From CAZUQH01 sp964622465 (GTDB lineage: Bacteria; CG03; CAZUQH01): a stretch of DNA of 48,556 bases. Within the stretch, counting starts at the first letter, position 1; the number at the start of each line of letters is the position of its first letter. Below are positions 34,240-42,213 of this stretch, piece by piece. Both the position numbers and the translations under genes were made by a program. Where the stretch lies: the NCBI GenBank assembly GCA_964622465.1, contig CAZUQH010000004.1, forward strand, positions 1 through 48,556, given 5' to 3'. The notes beneath the pieces were generated by a model. That model was not told where the DNA came from. It ran no database searches and saw only the letters and a list, made by a program, of their open reading frames with translations.

Positions 34240-34508
34240 CTGTCATTCCAGGTTCAGACACATGACCGACAGTTGGTCGGCTGCCTGGCGTTCCGCACGC
34301 GGACACGCTCGTATTAAAACTTTAGGTTAGGTTTAGATTACTTTAATGCCTCGCTATAGATTTTTTGGCATAATGAAAAATTTACTACATTAAATACTAT
34401 AAGCCAAAAAATCAATGTCCGCTTAGCGGAATTGCCGGCGCGCCGACCTAAAAGTGATGCTGGTGATGTATTGAACTAGCACGCTGTCATTTTCTGTAAT
34501 CTCATCAT
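34240..34508. other. Intergenic region with an 11-bp inverted repeat
   Basis: No gene was found. GATTTTTTGGC at 34359-34369 is perfectly inverted at 34403-34413 (GCCAAAAAATC) with 33 bases between. The region opens with GTCATTCC, a fragment resembling other dispersed repeats. A weak promoter-like pair, TTGAAC (34471-34476) and TGTAAT (34495-34500), lies before the GH94 gene. Confidence 0.5.
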
Positions 34509-34522
34509 AAGGAGGTTTATTG

Positions 34523-36988
34523 ATGTCAACAAGCAGCGCGCATTTTGGAAAATTCTCAGATGATGGAAAAGAATACGTTATAACCGACCCGCGTCTTTGT
34601 GGCCGGCCCTGGGTAAACTATCTTACAAATGAGGACTACTGTTGTCTTATAACCCATACTGGCGGTGGTTTCTCATGGTACCGTGACTGTTGCACAGACC
34701 GTCTTTTGTCATGGTTTGGTCAGAATTGGCAGACAGACCGCCCCGGCAGATACGTTTATATAAAGGACACGGCAACCGGTGAGTTGTGGTCAGCAAACTG
34801 GCAGCCGCTGAAGAAACCCTATCAGCGTTTCCAGGCAATCCACGGGCTTGGATATACCAGTGTGCTTACCCAAACCAATGAGGTAGAATCAGAAATTACA
34901 TATTTCGTCCCACAAGACGACCCGCTTGAGTGCTGGACAGTTCGCATCAGGAACAATTCTTCTAAACAGCGGACGCTGCACGTCTATCCTTCGGTTGAGT
35001 GGCTTATCGGTGACGCCAGCGGTGAAGCAGCTCTAGGCAACATAACGACTTTATTCAACAAAGTCAGCTATGACAAAACTACTCAGTCCATAATAGCGTA
35101 CAAAACAACGCCATGGCGCTTCTTCAAGATAGAACCGATGACATACAATGCATTTCTTGCAATGTCTATCCAACCGCTTTCTTATGAGTGTCACAAACCG
35201 ACGTTTCTCGGCCCAGAAGGTGACGTGGCAAATCCAAAAGCGTTGACTCAGGAGCATCTCAATAATTCCTATTGTGATGGAGAAAGAGGCGTCGGTGTAC
35301 TTCAGGGTGAAATGAGCTTGGAGGCGGGCGAGGAGAAAATGGTAGTTGTGCTTCTCGGGGTAGCAATGCGTTCTAATTCAGACGATATAACAAATTCTTC
35401 AGATTCAATTTCTATCCTCAAAGAAAAGTATCTTGCTCAAACAAAAGCACTTTCTGCACTGACAAAAACGAAGGAATACTGGCAGAAGCGTACTTCCAAT
35501 TTCAAAGTTACCACGCCAGACCCCCAGGTCAATAACTTGATAAACAACTGGCTCCCATACCAGATTCACATAACAAACTACTGGAGCCGTTCACCAGGAC
35601 TCTATCACGAAGGGCAGGGTGGCCGCGGTTACCGTGACTCCTGCCAGGATTCAGAGGGAATGCTCGCAATTGATGCTGGGTATTCACGTAAGAAATTGCT
35701 CGCAATAGCACGGCTGATAAGACGCGACGGCACCTGTGCTCCTGGCTGGTCAGACGTTTATGGCCCGTATTCCAGCCGGCCTTGCAAGGACCATCCTATA
35801 TGGTACGTTTCTTCAGTTGATGCTTATATAAAGGAAACAGGAGATAAGGATTTTCTTAACATAGAGATGCCTTACCTCAAGGATCGCTGGCGTGACGGTG
35901 CAACAAGGATAGACCCTAACTGGGACAAAGGTGCGATTGAAGATGGTAAAGGTACGGTTTACGAACATATCCTCCGGCAGCTGAACTATACCTGGAATGA
36001 CACGAGCGTCCACGGTTTCCCGCGCATAGGCCATGGTGACTGGAATGACGGTATAGATAGTGCAGGCCTGAAAGGAGTAGGCGAGAGCGTCTGGCTTGCA
36101 ATTGCTCTCGTCCGTGCACTTAAAATAGCAGCAGAACTTGCGGAAATATCTGGTGATAGAAAGACCCAGAAATTATTGCTTACTCGTGCTGAAAAAATGT
36201 CGGAGCGTATAAATAAAACTGCATGGGATGGCGAGTGGTACGTGCGTGGTTATAAAGACAACAAAGAGGTCTTTGGCTCTTCAAGAAACCAGGAAGGGAA
36301 AATATATCTTAACCCTCAATCCTGGGCGATAATGGCAGGAGTCGTTCCTCCAGAGCGACTGGAGAAAATACTGTCAGCAGTTGATAAGTATCTTAACACG
36401 GAATACGGTCTTGCTCTGTTTCATCCGCATTATTCCGTGTATGACCCGACTCTCGGGAGAATTGCGCTGTTCTCTCCAGGGACAAAAGAAAATGCAGCTG
36501 TCTTCTGTCATGCTGCAACGTTTATGATTTGCGCGCTTGCAATTGCTGGTAAAGGTGACAAAGCATACGAACATTTAAGAAAAATAATGCCAAATACAAA
36601 GCAGGATATAAATCTCTACAAGACCGAGCCATACGCATTTGCAGAATATCTCGTTGGCCCGGGGCATCCTTATGCGTTTGGAGAAGGAGCATTCACCTGG
36701 CTTACGGGGACTGCCGGCTGGGTACTGATAGCTATGCTGGAGTGGATAGCCGGCGTCCGGCGAACTTTTGACGGCCTGGTAATCGACCCCTGTCTGCCGT
36801 CACAATGGAAAGAAATAAATGTGACACGGCGGTTCCGCGGTGAGACCTGTGAGATTGAAATAAAGAATCCGGAGACAGTCCAGAAAGGCGTCCGTTCTAT
36901 AGAAGTTGACGGTAAGCAAATAGAAGGAAATCTCGTCCGTCCGTTTGGTGACGGCAAAACCCACCACATTAAGGTCCTAATGGGTTGA
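34523..36988 (+). CDS. Glycoside hydrolase family 94 phosphorylase (cellobiose/chitobiose phosphorylase-like)
   Basis: GH94 enzymes split beta-linked disaccharides with phosphate, giving a sugar 1-phosphate and a free sugar. The ATG at 34523 follows AAGGAGG and gives 821 residues, the family length. The N-terminal beta-sandwich has THTGGGFSWYRDC. The alpha/alpha barrel has GGRGYRDSCQD, the general-acid region GHGDWNDGID (the DWND motif at 506-509) and the C-terminal GTAGWVLIAMLEWIAGVR. Which disaccharide is used (cellobiose, laminaribiose, chitobiose or another) cannot be decided. No signal peptide, so cytoplasmic. Confidence 0.93.
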   Translation: MSTSSAHFGKFSDDGKEYVITDPRLCGRPWVNYLTNEDYCCLITHTGGGFSWYRDCCTDRLLSWFGQNWQTDRPGRYVYIKDTATGELWSANWQPLKKPYQRFQAIHGLGYTSVLTQTNEVESEITYFVPQDDPLECWTVRIRNNSSKQRTLHVYPSVEWLIGDASGEAALGNITTLFNKVSYDKTTQSIIAYKTTPWRFFKIEPMTYNAFLAMSIQPLSYECHKPTFLGPEGDVANPKALTQEHLNNSYCDGERGVGVLQGEMSLEAGEEKMVVVLLGVAMRSNSDDITNSSDSISILKEKYLAQTKALSALTKTKEYWQKRTSNFKVTTPDPQVNNLINNWLPYQIHITNYWSRSPGLYHEGQGGRGYRDSCQDSEGMLAIDAGYSRKKLLAIARLIRRDGTCAPGWSDVYGPYSSRPCKDHPIWYVSSVDAYIKETGDKDFLNIEMPYLKDRWRDGATRIDPNWDKGAIEDGKGTVYEHILRQLNYTWNDTSVHGFPRIGHGDWNDGIDSAGLKGVGESVWLAIALVRALKIAAELAEISGDRKTQKLLLTRAEKMSERINKTAWDGEWYVRGYKDNKEVFGSSRNQEGKIYLNPQSWAIMAGVVPPERLEKILSAVDKYLNTEYGLALFHPHYSVYDPTLGRIALFSPGTKENAAVFCHAATFMICALAIAGKGDKAYEHLRKIMPNTKQDINLYKTEPYAFAEYLVGPGHPYAFGEGAFTWLTGTAGWVLIAMLEWIAGVRRTFDGLVIDPCLPSQWKEINVTRRFRGETCEIEIKNPETVQKGVRSIEVDGKQIEGNLVRPFGDGKTHHIKVLMG

Positions 36989-37004
36989 TTTACAAAGAAA
37001 AACG

Positions 37005-38858
37005 ATGCAAATAGGCGTAACTTTTTATCCGGACCAGTGGCCAGAAGATTACTGGCTACGCGCATTTCACGAAATCGCCAGCGCAGGTTTTACTCTCATT
37101 CGCTTCGGTGAGATGGCATGGAATTGGGTTGAACCCCAAGAGGGTAGATTCAAATGGGAAGGGCTCGACCGTGCGATGGAACTTGCAGACGAGTGCAATC
37201 TGCACGTTCTTCTCGGCATTGCTACTGCGCAGGCGCCTTCATGGGCAATACATGACTATCCTGAAATCCGGCCGGTATCTGCTCTTGGCCATCTTTATCC
37301 AGAGTATGGCCCCAGGCCAAACGTTTGCCGCGATAGCCACCGTTTCAAAAAAATTGCGGAGCGATACATAAGAGCAGTAGTCCGTCGTTATGCAAAACAT
37401 CCTGCGCTTGCAATGTGGCAGGTGGACAATGAACCTGTCTATCCTCCTCTTGATATGACCGCACCGGAAGAATACTGCTTTTGTCCTGCAACCATAGATG
37501 CTTTTCGTAACTGGGCGCGTGCACGCTATCGTGACCTTGCTACGCTTAATGACGTCTGGGGCACAAAATTCTGGACACAAGAGTTCTCTGATTGGTCGCA
37601 AGTAGTACCTCCACGCACAGGATTCTGGGATGCAGGTAATCCGCATATCTATCTTGATTGGTATAGATTCAAAGACGTGCAGCTCAAAAACTGGATTGAG
37701 TGGGAAAAATCAATAGTCCGCGAGTATGATTCCGTGCATCCTGTGGGCACGAATGGTTTCCTCGGCATTGCACCGAGAGTGCCTGACCACGATTTACTTG
37801 CTGAGAATATGGATTGGTATGGCTGGGATGTTTATCCTGCGGGCGGCAAAATGTCACTTGAATTATTTGGCCTTCTCGCTGACTGGTGGCGTAGTTGGAC
37901 ACGCGGCAGAAAGTGCGAATTCCATGTTACAGAACTGCAGGGTGGGCCGAATGTCAGGTGGGGAAGTCCTTCGCCGGTATCCGGCGAAGATATTACAAAG
38001 TGGACCAGAAAGCTTGCTTTACACGGCGCCGAAACAATATTATACCATAACTGGAGAGCACCGTTGTTTGGCAGTGAAACGGCTGGTTTTGGCATACTTG
38101 ATTTCGCAGCCGGGCCAACTGAACGGCTTCATGCAATTACAAAACTCACGCATGAACTACACTCTCAAGAATCTCATGCAAAAATAAATCCGGACGTAGC
38201 AATAGCATACCTTCGCACTTCAGACGTAGAGACGTTTCAGGAGCAGGGCTATCCACGTGTTTCAATCGGACAGTGGGAGCCAGTAAAAGGCGAGACGGGG
38301 ATTGGCCATTACTTTGCGTGCCTTGACGGAATAACGCAACTTATTACACGTAATGCGCAGCCAGCTGATTTTATTTTTGAGCGAGACCTCGAGGCAAAAG
38401 AAGCATTCAAATACCATGCCATTATTTTACCGAATCCATATTGTCTCAAGAAAGAGTGGGCAGAAAAACTTCTTGCTTTTGTTCGTAACGGCGGGACTCT
38501 TCTGACCGAGGCGCGTTTTGGTCAGAAGGACTATATGGCAAAATTATATGAGGAGCAGTTGATAGAAATATTCGGGCTCAAAATTATAGAGCCACAGACA
38601 ATCGCGGAGAAAATACCTCTAAAGCCAGGAAGCAGTTTTGCTTTTGGATGGCGTGACGTAATTGAGTTGCCGCACGGGAAAGAGTCCACGGTTTCGCTGA
38701 AATTTGCAGATGGGTATCCTGCGTTTATTGTCCGCAAAATAGGCGAAGGCCGTCTTCTTTATGCATGCTTTAGCATTTTTCTTTCGTTGTCAAATTCCGT
38801 AAATCGCCGCAGCCGCACACTTGCTAAGCATATCCTAAAACACATCGCAATCAACTAA
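37005..38858 (+). CDS. Glycoside hydrolase family 42 beta-galactosidase-like enzyme
   Basis: The 617-residue protein matches GH42. The TIM barrel begins GVTFYPDQWPEDYW and contains the acid/base E143 (MWQVDNEP) and the nucleophile E310 (FHVTELQGG). Trimerisation and C-terminal beta domains follow. Part of the GH42 zinc site is recognisable (C108, C158, C160), but I do not see a fourth cysteine at the usual spacing. It starts 16 bases after the GH94 gene and is probably co-transcribed. It is cytoplasmic and likely removes terminal beta-galactosyl or related residues. Confidence 0.9.
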   Translation: MQIGVTFYPDQWPEDYWLRAFHEIASAGFTLIRFGEMAWNWVEPQEGRFKWEGLDRAMELADECNLHVLLGIATAQAPSWAIHDYPEIRPVSALGHLYPEYGPRPNVCRDSHRFKKIAERYIRAVVRRYAKHPALAMWQVDNEPVYPPLDMTAPEEYCFCPATIDAFRNWARARYRDLATLNDVWGTKFWTQEFSDWSQVVPPRTGFWDAGNPHIYLDWYRFKDVQLKNWIEWEKSIVREYDSVHPVGTNGFLGIAPRVPDHDLLAENMDWYGWDVYPAGGKMSLELFGLLADWWRSWTRGRKCEFHVTELQGGPNVRWGSPSPVSGEDITKWTRKLALHGAETILYHNWRAPLFGSETAGFGILDFAAGPTERLHAITKLTHELHSQESHAKINPDVAIAYLRTSDVETFQEQGYPRVSIGQWEPVKGETGIGHYFACLDGITQLITRNAQPADFIFERDLEAKEAFKYHAIILPNPYCLKKEWAEKLLAFVRNGGTLLTEARFGQKDYMAKLYEEQLIEIFGLKIIEPQTIAEKIPLKPGSSFAFGWRDVIELPHGKESTVSLKFADGYPAFIVRKIGEGRLLYACFSIFLSLSNSVNRRSRTLAKHILKHIAIN

Positions 38859-38868
38859 AAATTTGCGC

Positions 38869-38896
38869 TTGACATTTCTGCGGAAATTTATAAAAT
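38869..38896 (+). promoter_or_regulatory. Promoter of the small membrane-protein gene
   Basis: TTGACA at 38869-38874 is followed after 16 bases by TAAAAT at 38891-38896. This places the next gene in a separate transcript from the glycosidase genes. Confidence 0.6.
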
Positions 38897-38958
38897 ATCT
38901 ACTCTGCATATTTTCCAAACAGCAGCAAAAAAATCATATTAATATTTGGGAGGCTATA

Positions 38959-39363
38959 ATGAAAAGGCCGTTTTTGTTGATTGTGCTTGTTGTGGTATGG
39001 TATATTTTTGGTGTAGCGTTGATTCTCGCTGGCGCAAACAGCGTTACAGTAGTAATAAAGGATAGCTCGGACTTGCTTGGTGCTGTCCATAACGCAAGCT
39101 TTGGATTTGCATTGGTATTTGCGGGTGCCGCTGCATTCGTTATTGGACAGGGACTATGGCGCAGAGAATATTGGGCACGCCGTCTCGCTCTGTTCGCTCA
39201 GTATGCTTGTGCTTTTCTCACCTTACCTGTTGCTATCACATCTGGCAACCCTCAAAAAATTATTTGTATAAGTGTCTGCGCAGTAAGTGTGCTCATCATC
39301 TACTGGTTTTCACGCACAAGCACAAAATTCCTCTTCCTGAACGATTTACACGCCAAACGGTAA
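38959..39363 (+). CDS. Small integral membrane protein of unknown function
   Basis: I start this at the ATG at 38959, after GGGAGG, giving 134 residues; the open frame runs further upstream but crosses the promoter. Four hydrophobic segments are visible, beginning FLLIVLVVVWYIFGVALILA and ending VSVLIIYWFS, with a positively charged loop GLWRREYWARR between the second and third. I recognise no family. It has its own promoter. Confidence 0.7.
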   Translation: MKRPFLLIVLVVVWYIFGVALILAGANSVTVVIKDSSDLLGAVHNASFGFALVFAGAAAFVIGQGLWRREYWARRLALFAQYACAFLTLPVAITSGNPQKIICISVCAVSVLIIYWFSRTSTKFLFLNDLHAKR

Positions 39364-39377
39364 GTATTCTGACCAAT

Positions 39378-39406
39378 TTGCAAAACGTATCAAAAAAGGG
39401 TAAAAT
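39378..39406 (+). promoter_or_regulatory. Probable promoter of the ACT-domain gene
   Basis: TTGCAA at 39378-39383 is separated by 17 bases from TAAAAT at 39401-39406. With the terminator at 39849 this makes the ACT gene a single-gene transcript. Confidence 0.5.
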
Positions 39407-39455
39407 TTGGTAATATAGATTTCATGGATTAAGGTAGGGATATGGGAGGTGAAAC

Positions 39456-39854
39456 ATGGCAAACTCACGCATTGCAAAGGAACTTGTAGTAGAGGCAGCG
39501 GATGAGAAGGGACTGCTTGCAAAAATTGCCGGGGCAGTTAGTTCGCAGGGGGTAAACATTCAGGCGATCTGCGCTTGCTCTGAGGAAGGTAAAGCGTATT
39601 TCATGTTTGTTACCTCAGACAATGAAAGAGCAGCTGAAGCGCTGAAGGATGCTGGCTACTCAACAACCGAGAAAGAAGTAGTTGTGACAGAGATGGAAGA
39701 CATAGTCGGCATTCTTGCAGAAGTGAGCCAGAAAATTTCAGATGCAGGGATAAACATGGGGCACATCTATGGTACAGCTCCTGGTTGGGGTGCAGCGTCA
39801 ACTATCGTAGTCGGCAGTTCTGACAACGCAAAAATCAAAGAAATTCTTGCCTGA
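39456..39854 (+). CDS. Tandem ACT domain protein
   Basis: The 132 residues form two ACT domains, small ligand-binding modules that usually bind amino acids. The first (about 6-68) begins KELVVEAADEKGLLAKIAGAV and the second (about 73-132) contains DIVGILAEVSQKISDAGINMG. No catalytic domain is attached, so it is a stand-alone regulator or sensor. The ATG follows GGGAGGTGA. It is flanked by its own promoter and terminator. The partner and ligand are unknown. Confidence 0.88.
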   Translation: MANSRIAKELVVEAADEKGLLAKIAGAVSSQGVNIQAICACSEEGKAYFMFVTSDNERAAEALKDAGYSTTEKEVVVTEMEDIVGILAEVSQKISDAGINMGHIYGTAPGWGAASTIVVGSSDNAKIKEILA

Positions 39855-39872
39855 AAACTCAGGCGCTTTTTT
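39849..39872 (+). terminator. Rho-independent terminator overlapping the ACT-gene stop codon
   Basis: GCCTGA (39849-39854) pairs with TCAGGC (39859-39864) across the loop AAAC, followed by GC and six T. The stop codon TGA is part of the upstream arm, so a terminating ribosome would cover half of the stem. Confidence 0.8.
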
Positions 39873-39904
39873 CTGCCGCCAATTGTTATATGCGTTAATA
39901 TCTA

Positions 39905-40591
39905 ATGAGTGGGATGTGTCTTAAAAATTTTTTACCTGTATTGTTTTTATCTATCGTTTGTGTTGCCTGTGCACGAAAGGTATCTCCTCCTATCGAGCAA
40001 ACCCTTGCAAAACTTGATAGAGGAAAACCAATCACTATAGTTGCGCTTGGTGATTCTGTCACATATGGTTATGGTGTGCAGGACGGATACGTAGCAAAGT
40101 GGAAGCGGCTACTAGAGCAGGAATTTCCACAGGCCACAATCAGCATGATAAATGCAGGAGTATCTGGCGATACATCTGCAATGGGACTTGAGCGCCTCGG
40201 GAGAGACGTGGTTTCAAAAAGCCCTGACCTTATAACTGTTTGCTTTGGCCTGAATGATATGAAAATACAAATGCCACTCGAGGAATTCAGAGCAAATATG
40301 GTGGAAATAGCGAACCGCCTCAAACAGGAAACATCAGCTGAAATCTGGTTTCTGACCACAAATCCAACCTACCAGCCACCAGGCAACTATCTTGCGTCAA
40401 AGTATAATCAGGCAACAAGAGAAGTCGCAAAAGCAGAAAAAATCGGGTTGATAGATATATGGAAAGCATGGAAGAAACACTACGACGGCAATGCGCCTGG
40501 CAGTGACCTTTTACTTGACATCGCTCATCCAACCGAAAAAGGTCACGAAATTATTGCAACCGGGTTAATAAAGCCATTCAAAAGGAGGTAA
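39905..40591 (+). CDS. SGNH/GDSL family hydrolase, probable lipoprotein
   Basis: The protein has all four SGNH blocks: GDS at 49-51 (VALGDSVTYGYG), NAGVSGDTS, FGLNDMK, and DIAHPTEKGH with the catalytic Asp and His. It resembles TesA-type lysophospholipase/esterases. An N-terminal hydrophobic segment ends VCVAC-A with Cys22, a degenerate lipobox (Cys at -3), so it is probably exported and perhaps lipidated. ATG 39905 gives 228 residues; ATG 39914 is an alternative. Its stop codon merges with the ribosome-binding site of trxB, so the two are co-transcribed. Confidence 0.9.
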   Translation: MSGMCLKNFLPVLFLSIVCVACARKVSPPIEQTLAKLDRGKPITIVALGDSVTYGYGVQDGYVAKWKRLLEQEFPQATISMINAGVSGDTSAMGLERLGRDVVSKSPDLITVCFGLNDMKIQMPLEEFRANMVEIANRLKQETSAEIWFLTTNPTYQPPGNYLASKYNQATREVAKAEKIGLIDIWKAWKKHYDGNAPGSDLLLDIAHPTEKGHEIIATGLIKPFKRR

Positions 40592-40598
40592 CTTTTTG

Positions 40599-41522
40599 AT
40601 GACCAGCGTAACATACGATGTTATTATCATAGGAGGTGGGCCGGCTGGTCTTACAGCTGCAATCTACGCTTCAAGGGAAAAGCTCAAGACACTTGTGCTT
40701 GAAAAAGTACTTCTTGGCGGCACGCCAATTAACACCGACTTTATAGAGAACTATCCAGGTTTTCCAGAAGGTATACAGGGAAAAGAACTCGTTGACAGGT
40801 TCAAGTTGCAGGCACAAAGATTTGGTGCGCAGTCACTTGAGTTCAAAGAAGCTACGGATGTAGAACAAGGTGACGGAATATTCAGGGTTCGGACTGATAG
40901 TGATGATTATATTGGACGTGCCGTGATAATTGCAACAGGCAGCGTACCAAAAAAATTGAACATACCAGGTGAGCAGGAGTTTACAGGTAAAGGCGTTTCG
41001 TACTGCGCTACCTGCGACGGCCCTCTTTTCAAGGGTAAAAAAGTAGCAGTTATTGGCGGTGGGGATGCCGCGGTAGAAGAAGGGCTTTACCTTACGCGAT
41101 TTGCAAGCAAAGTTACACTTATCCATAGGCGCCATCAATTACGTGCTGCAAAACTATTACAGGAAAGGTTAGAAAAAAACGAGGAGATGGAACTGATACT
41201 AAACTATATTCCCGTTTCTATAAACGGAGACGACCGCGTGACTTCGCTTACTATAAAGGACAAAGACACAAACGAAGAGAAAGAAATTAATGTTTCCGGC
41301 GTGTTTGTGTACGTTGGCGTTAAACCGAGCTCACAGTTTGTGAAAGAGCTGGTAAAACTCAATGAAAGAGGATACATTATAGCAGATGAAAAAATGCAGA
41401 CATCTGTGCCAGGTATTTTTGTGGCAGGTGATATCTGTTCTGGTAGTATTCAACAAGTAGCTTGTGCTGCTAGAGATGGTGTAATCGCTGCGCTATCTGT
41501 TCGTTCCTACCTTAGCGATTAA
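40599..41522 (+). CDS. trxB: Thioredoxin reductase TrxB
   Basis: TrxB passes electrons from NADPH through FAD to thioredoxin. The ATG at 40599 gives 307 residues after AAAGGAGG; a TTG three bases earlier is less likely. It has the FAD motif IIIGGGPAGLTAAIYASR, the redox pair CATC (C136, C139), the NADPH motif GGGDAAVEEGLYL with the HRRHQLRA phosphate-binding arginines, and GIFVAGDIC near the end. No thioredoxin gene lies nearby. Confidence 0.95.
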   Translation: MTSVTYDVIIIGGGPAGLTAAIYASREKLKTLVLEKVLLGGTPINTDFIENYPGFPEGIQGKELVDRFKLQAQRFGAQSLEFKEATDVEQGDGIFRVRTDSDDYIGRAVIIATGSVPKKLNIPGEQEFTGKGVSYCATCDGPLFKGKKVAVIGGGDAAVEEGLYLTRFASKVTLIHRRHQLRAAKLLQERLEKNEEMELILNYIPVSINGDDRVTSLTIKDKDTNEEKEINVSGVFVYVGVKPSSQFVKELVKLNERGYIIADEKMQTSVPGIFVAGDICSGSIQQVACAARDGVIAALSVRSYLSD

Positions 41523-41526
41523 TAAT

Positions 41527-42141
41527 ATGATTTTAAAAACAATTCCTGTTGGTGATATGCAGGCAAATTGCTATATCCTTGCGAAAGCACCTTCAGCAGA
41601 AGCAATAATTATCGACCCCGGTGCAGATTACCCTAAAATCAAGAGTGCTCTGGATGAAGATAATCTTAAAGCGCAGGTTATTATTAACACTCACGGTCAC
41701 ATAGACCACATAGGCGCGAACCATGAATTTGGCGTACCAGTATGGATTCATCGACTTGACGCAGACCTTCTCATGAGTCCTGTAAAAAATGGCTCGCTGA
41801 TATTCCTGCAAGCAGCATACAAATCGCCACCAGCTTCGCGACTGTTGGAAGATGGCGAAGAAATAGCAGTTGCCGGGATAACCCTGAAAGTCATCCATAC
41901 CCCGGGACACACTCCCGGTGGAATATGTCTCAAAGTAGACGATATTCTCTTTACGGGTGACACTCTCTTTGCTGGCTCAGTTGGCAGGACCGACTTACCC
42001 GGCGGGTCACAGCAGAAACTTGTCAATTCCATAAAAGAAAAACTTCTTGTATTTGATGATAACACGGTAATATATCCGGGACACGGTCCATCATCCACTA
42101 TCGGCGACGAGAAACGCACCAATCCATTCCTGTCATTCTAG
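41527..42141 (+). CDS. MBL-fold metallo-hydrolase, glyoxalase II-like
   Basis: The 204 residues are a compact metallo-beta-lactamase-fold hydrolase. It has the metal motif THGHIDHIG (H56, H58, D60, H61), HTPGHTPGGICL, FTGDTLFAGSVGRTDL and YPGHGPSSTIGDEK. This YcbL/GloB2-like arrangement usually hydrolyses thioesters such as S-lactoylglutathione or related substrates. It starts four bases after trxB and is probably co-transcribed. The real substrate is not known. Confidence 0.9.
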   Translation: MILKTIPVGDMQANCYILAKAPSAEAIIIDPGADYPKIKSALDEDNLKAQVIINTHGHIDHIGANHEFGVPVWIHRLDADLLMSPVKNGSLIFLQAAYKSPPASRLLEDGEEIAVAGITLKVIHTPGHTPGGICLKVDDILFTGDTLFAGSVGRTDLPGGSQQKLVNSIKEKLLVFDDNTVIYPGHGPSSTIGDEKRTNPFLSF

Positions 42142-42150
42142 GCGAGGAGT

Positions 42151-42183
42151 GGTAGTCGCAGGCTTTAGCCTGCGCAATTGCGC
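42151..42183. repeat. Dispersed repeat, partial copy, with an adjoining palindrome
   Basis: The perfect hairpin GCAGGC-TTTA-GCCTGC (42158-42173) is the second hairpin of the repeat at 30466. It is followed by and shares two bases with the perfect 12-bp palindrome GCGCAATTGCGC (42172-42183). A GTCATTCCGGG stretch follows at 42187. Confidence 0.75.
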
Positions 42184-42213
42184 TATTGTCATTCCGGGCA
42201 TAAAGGTTAGATA

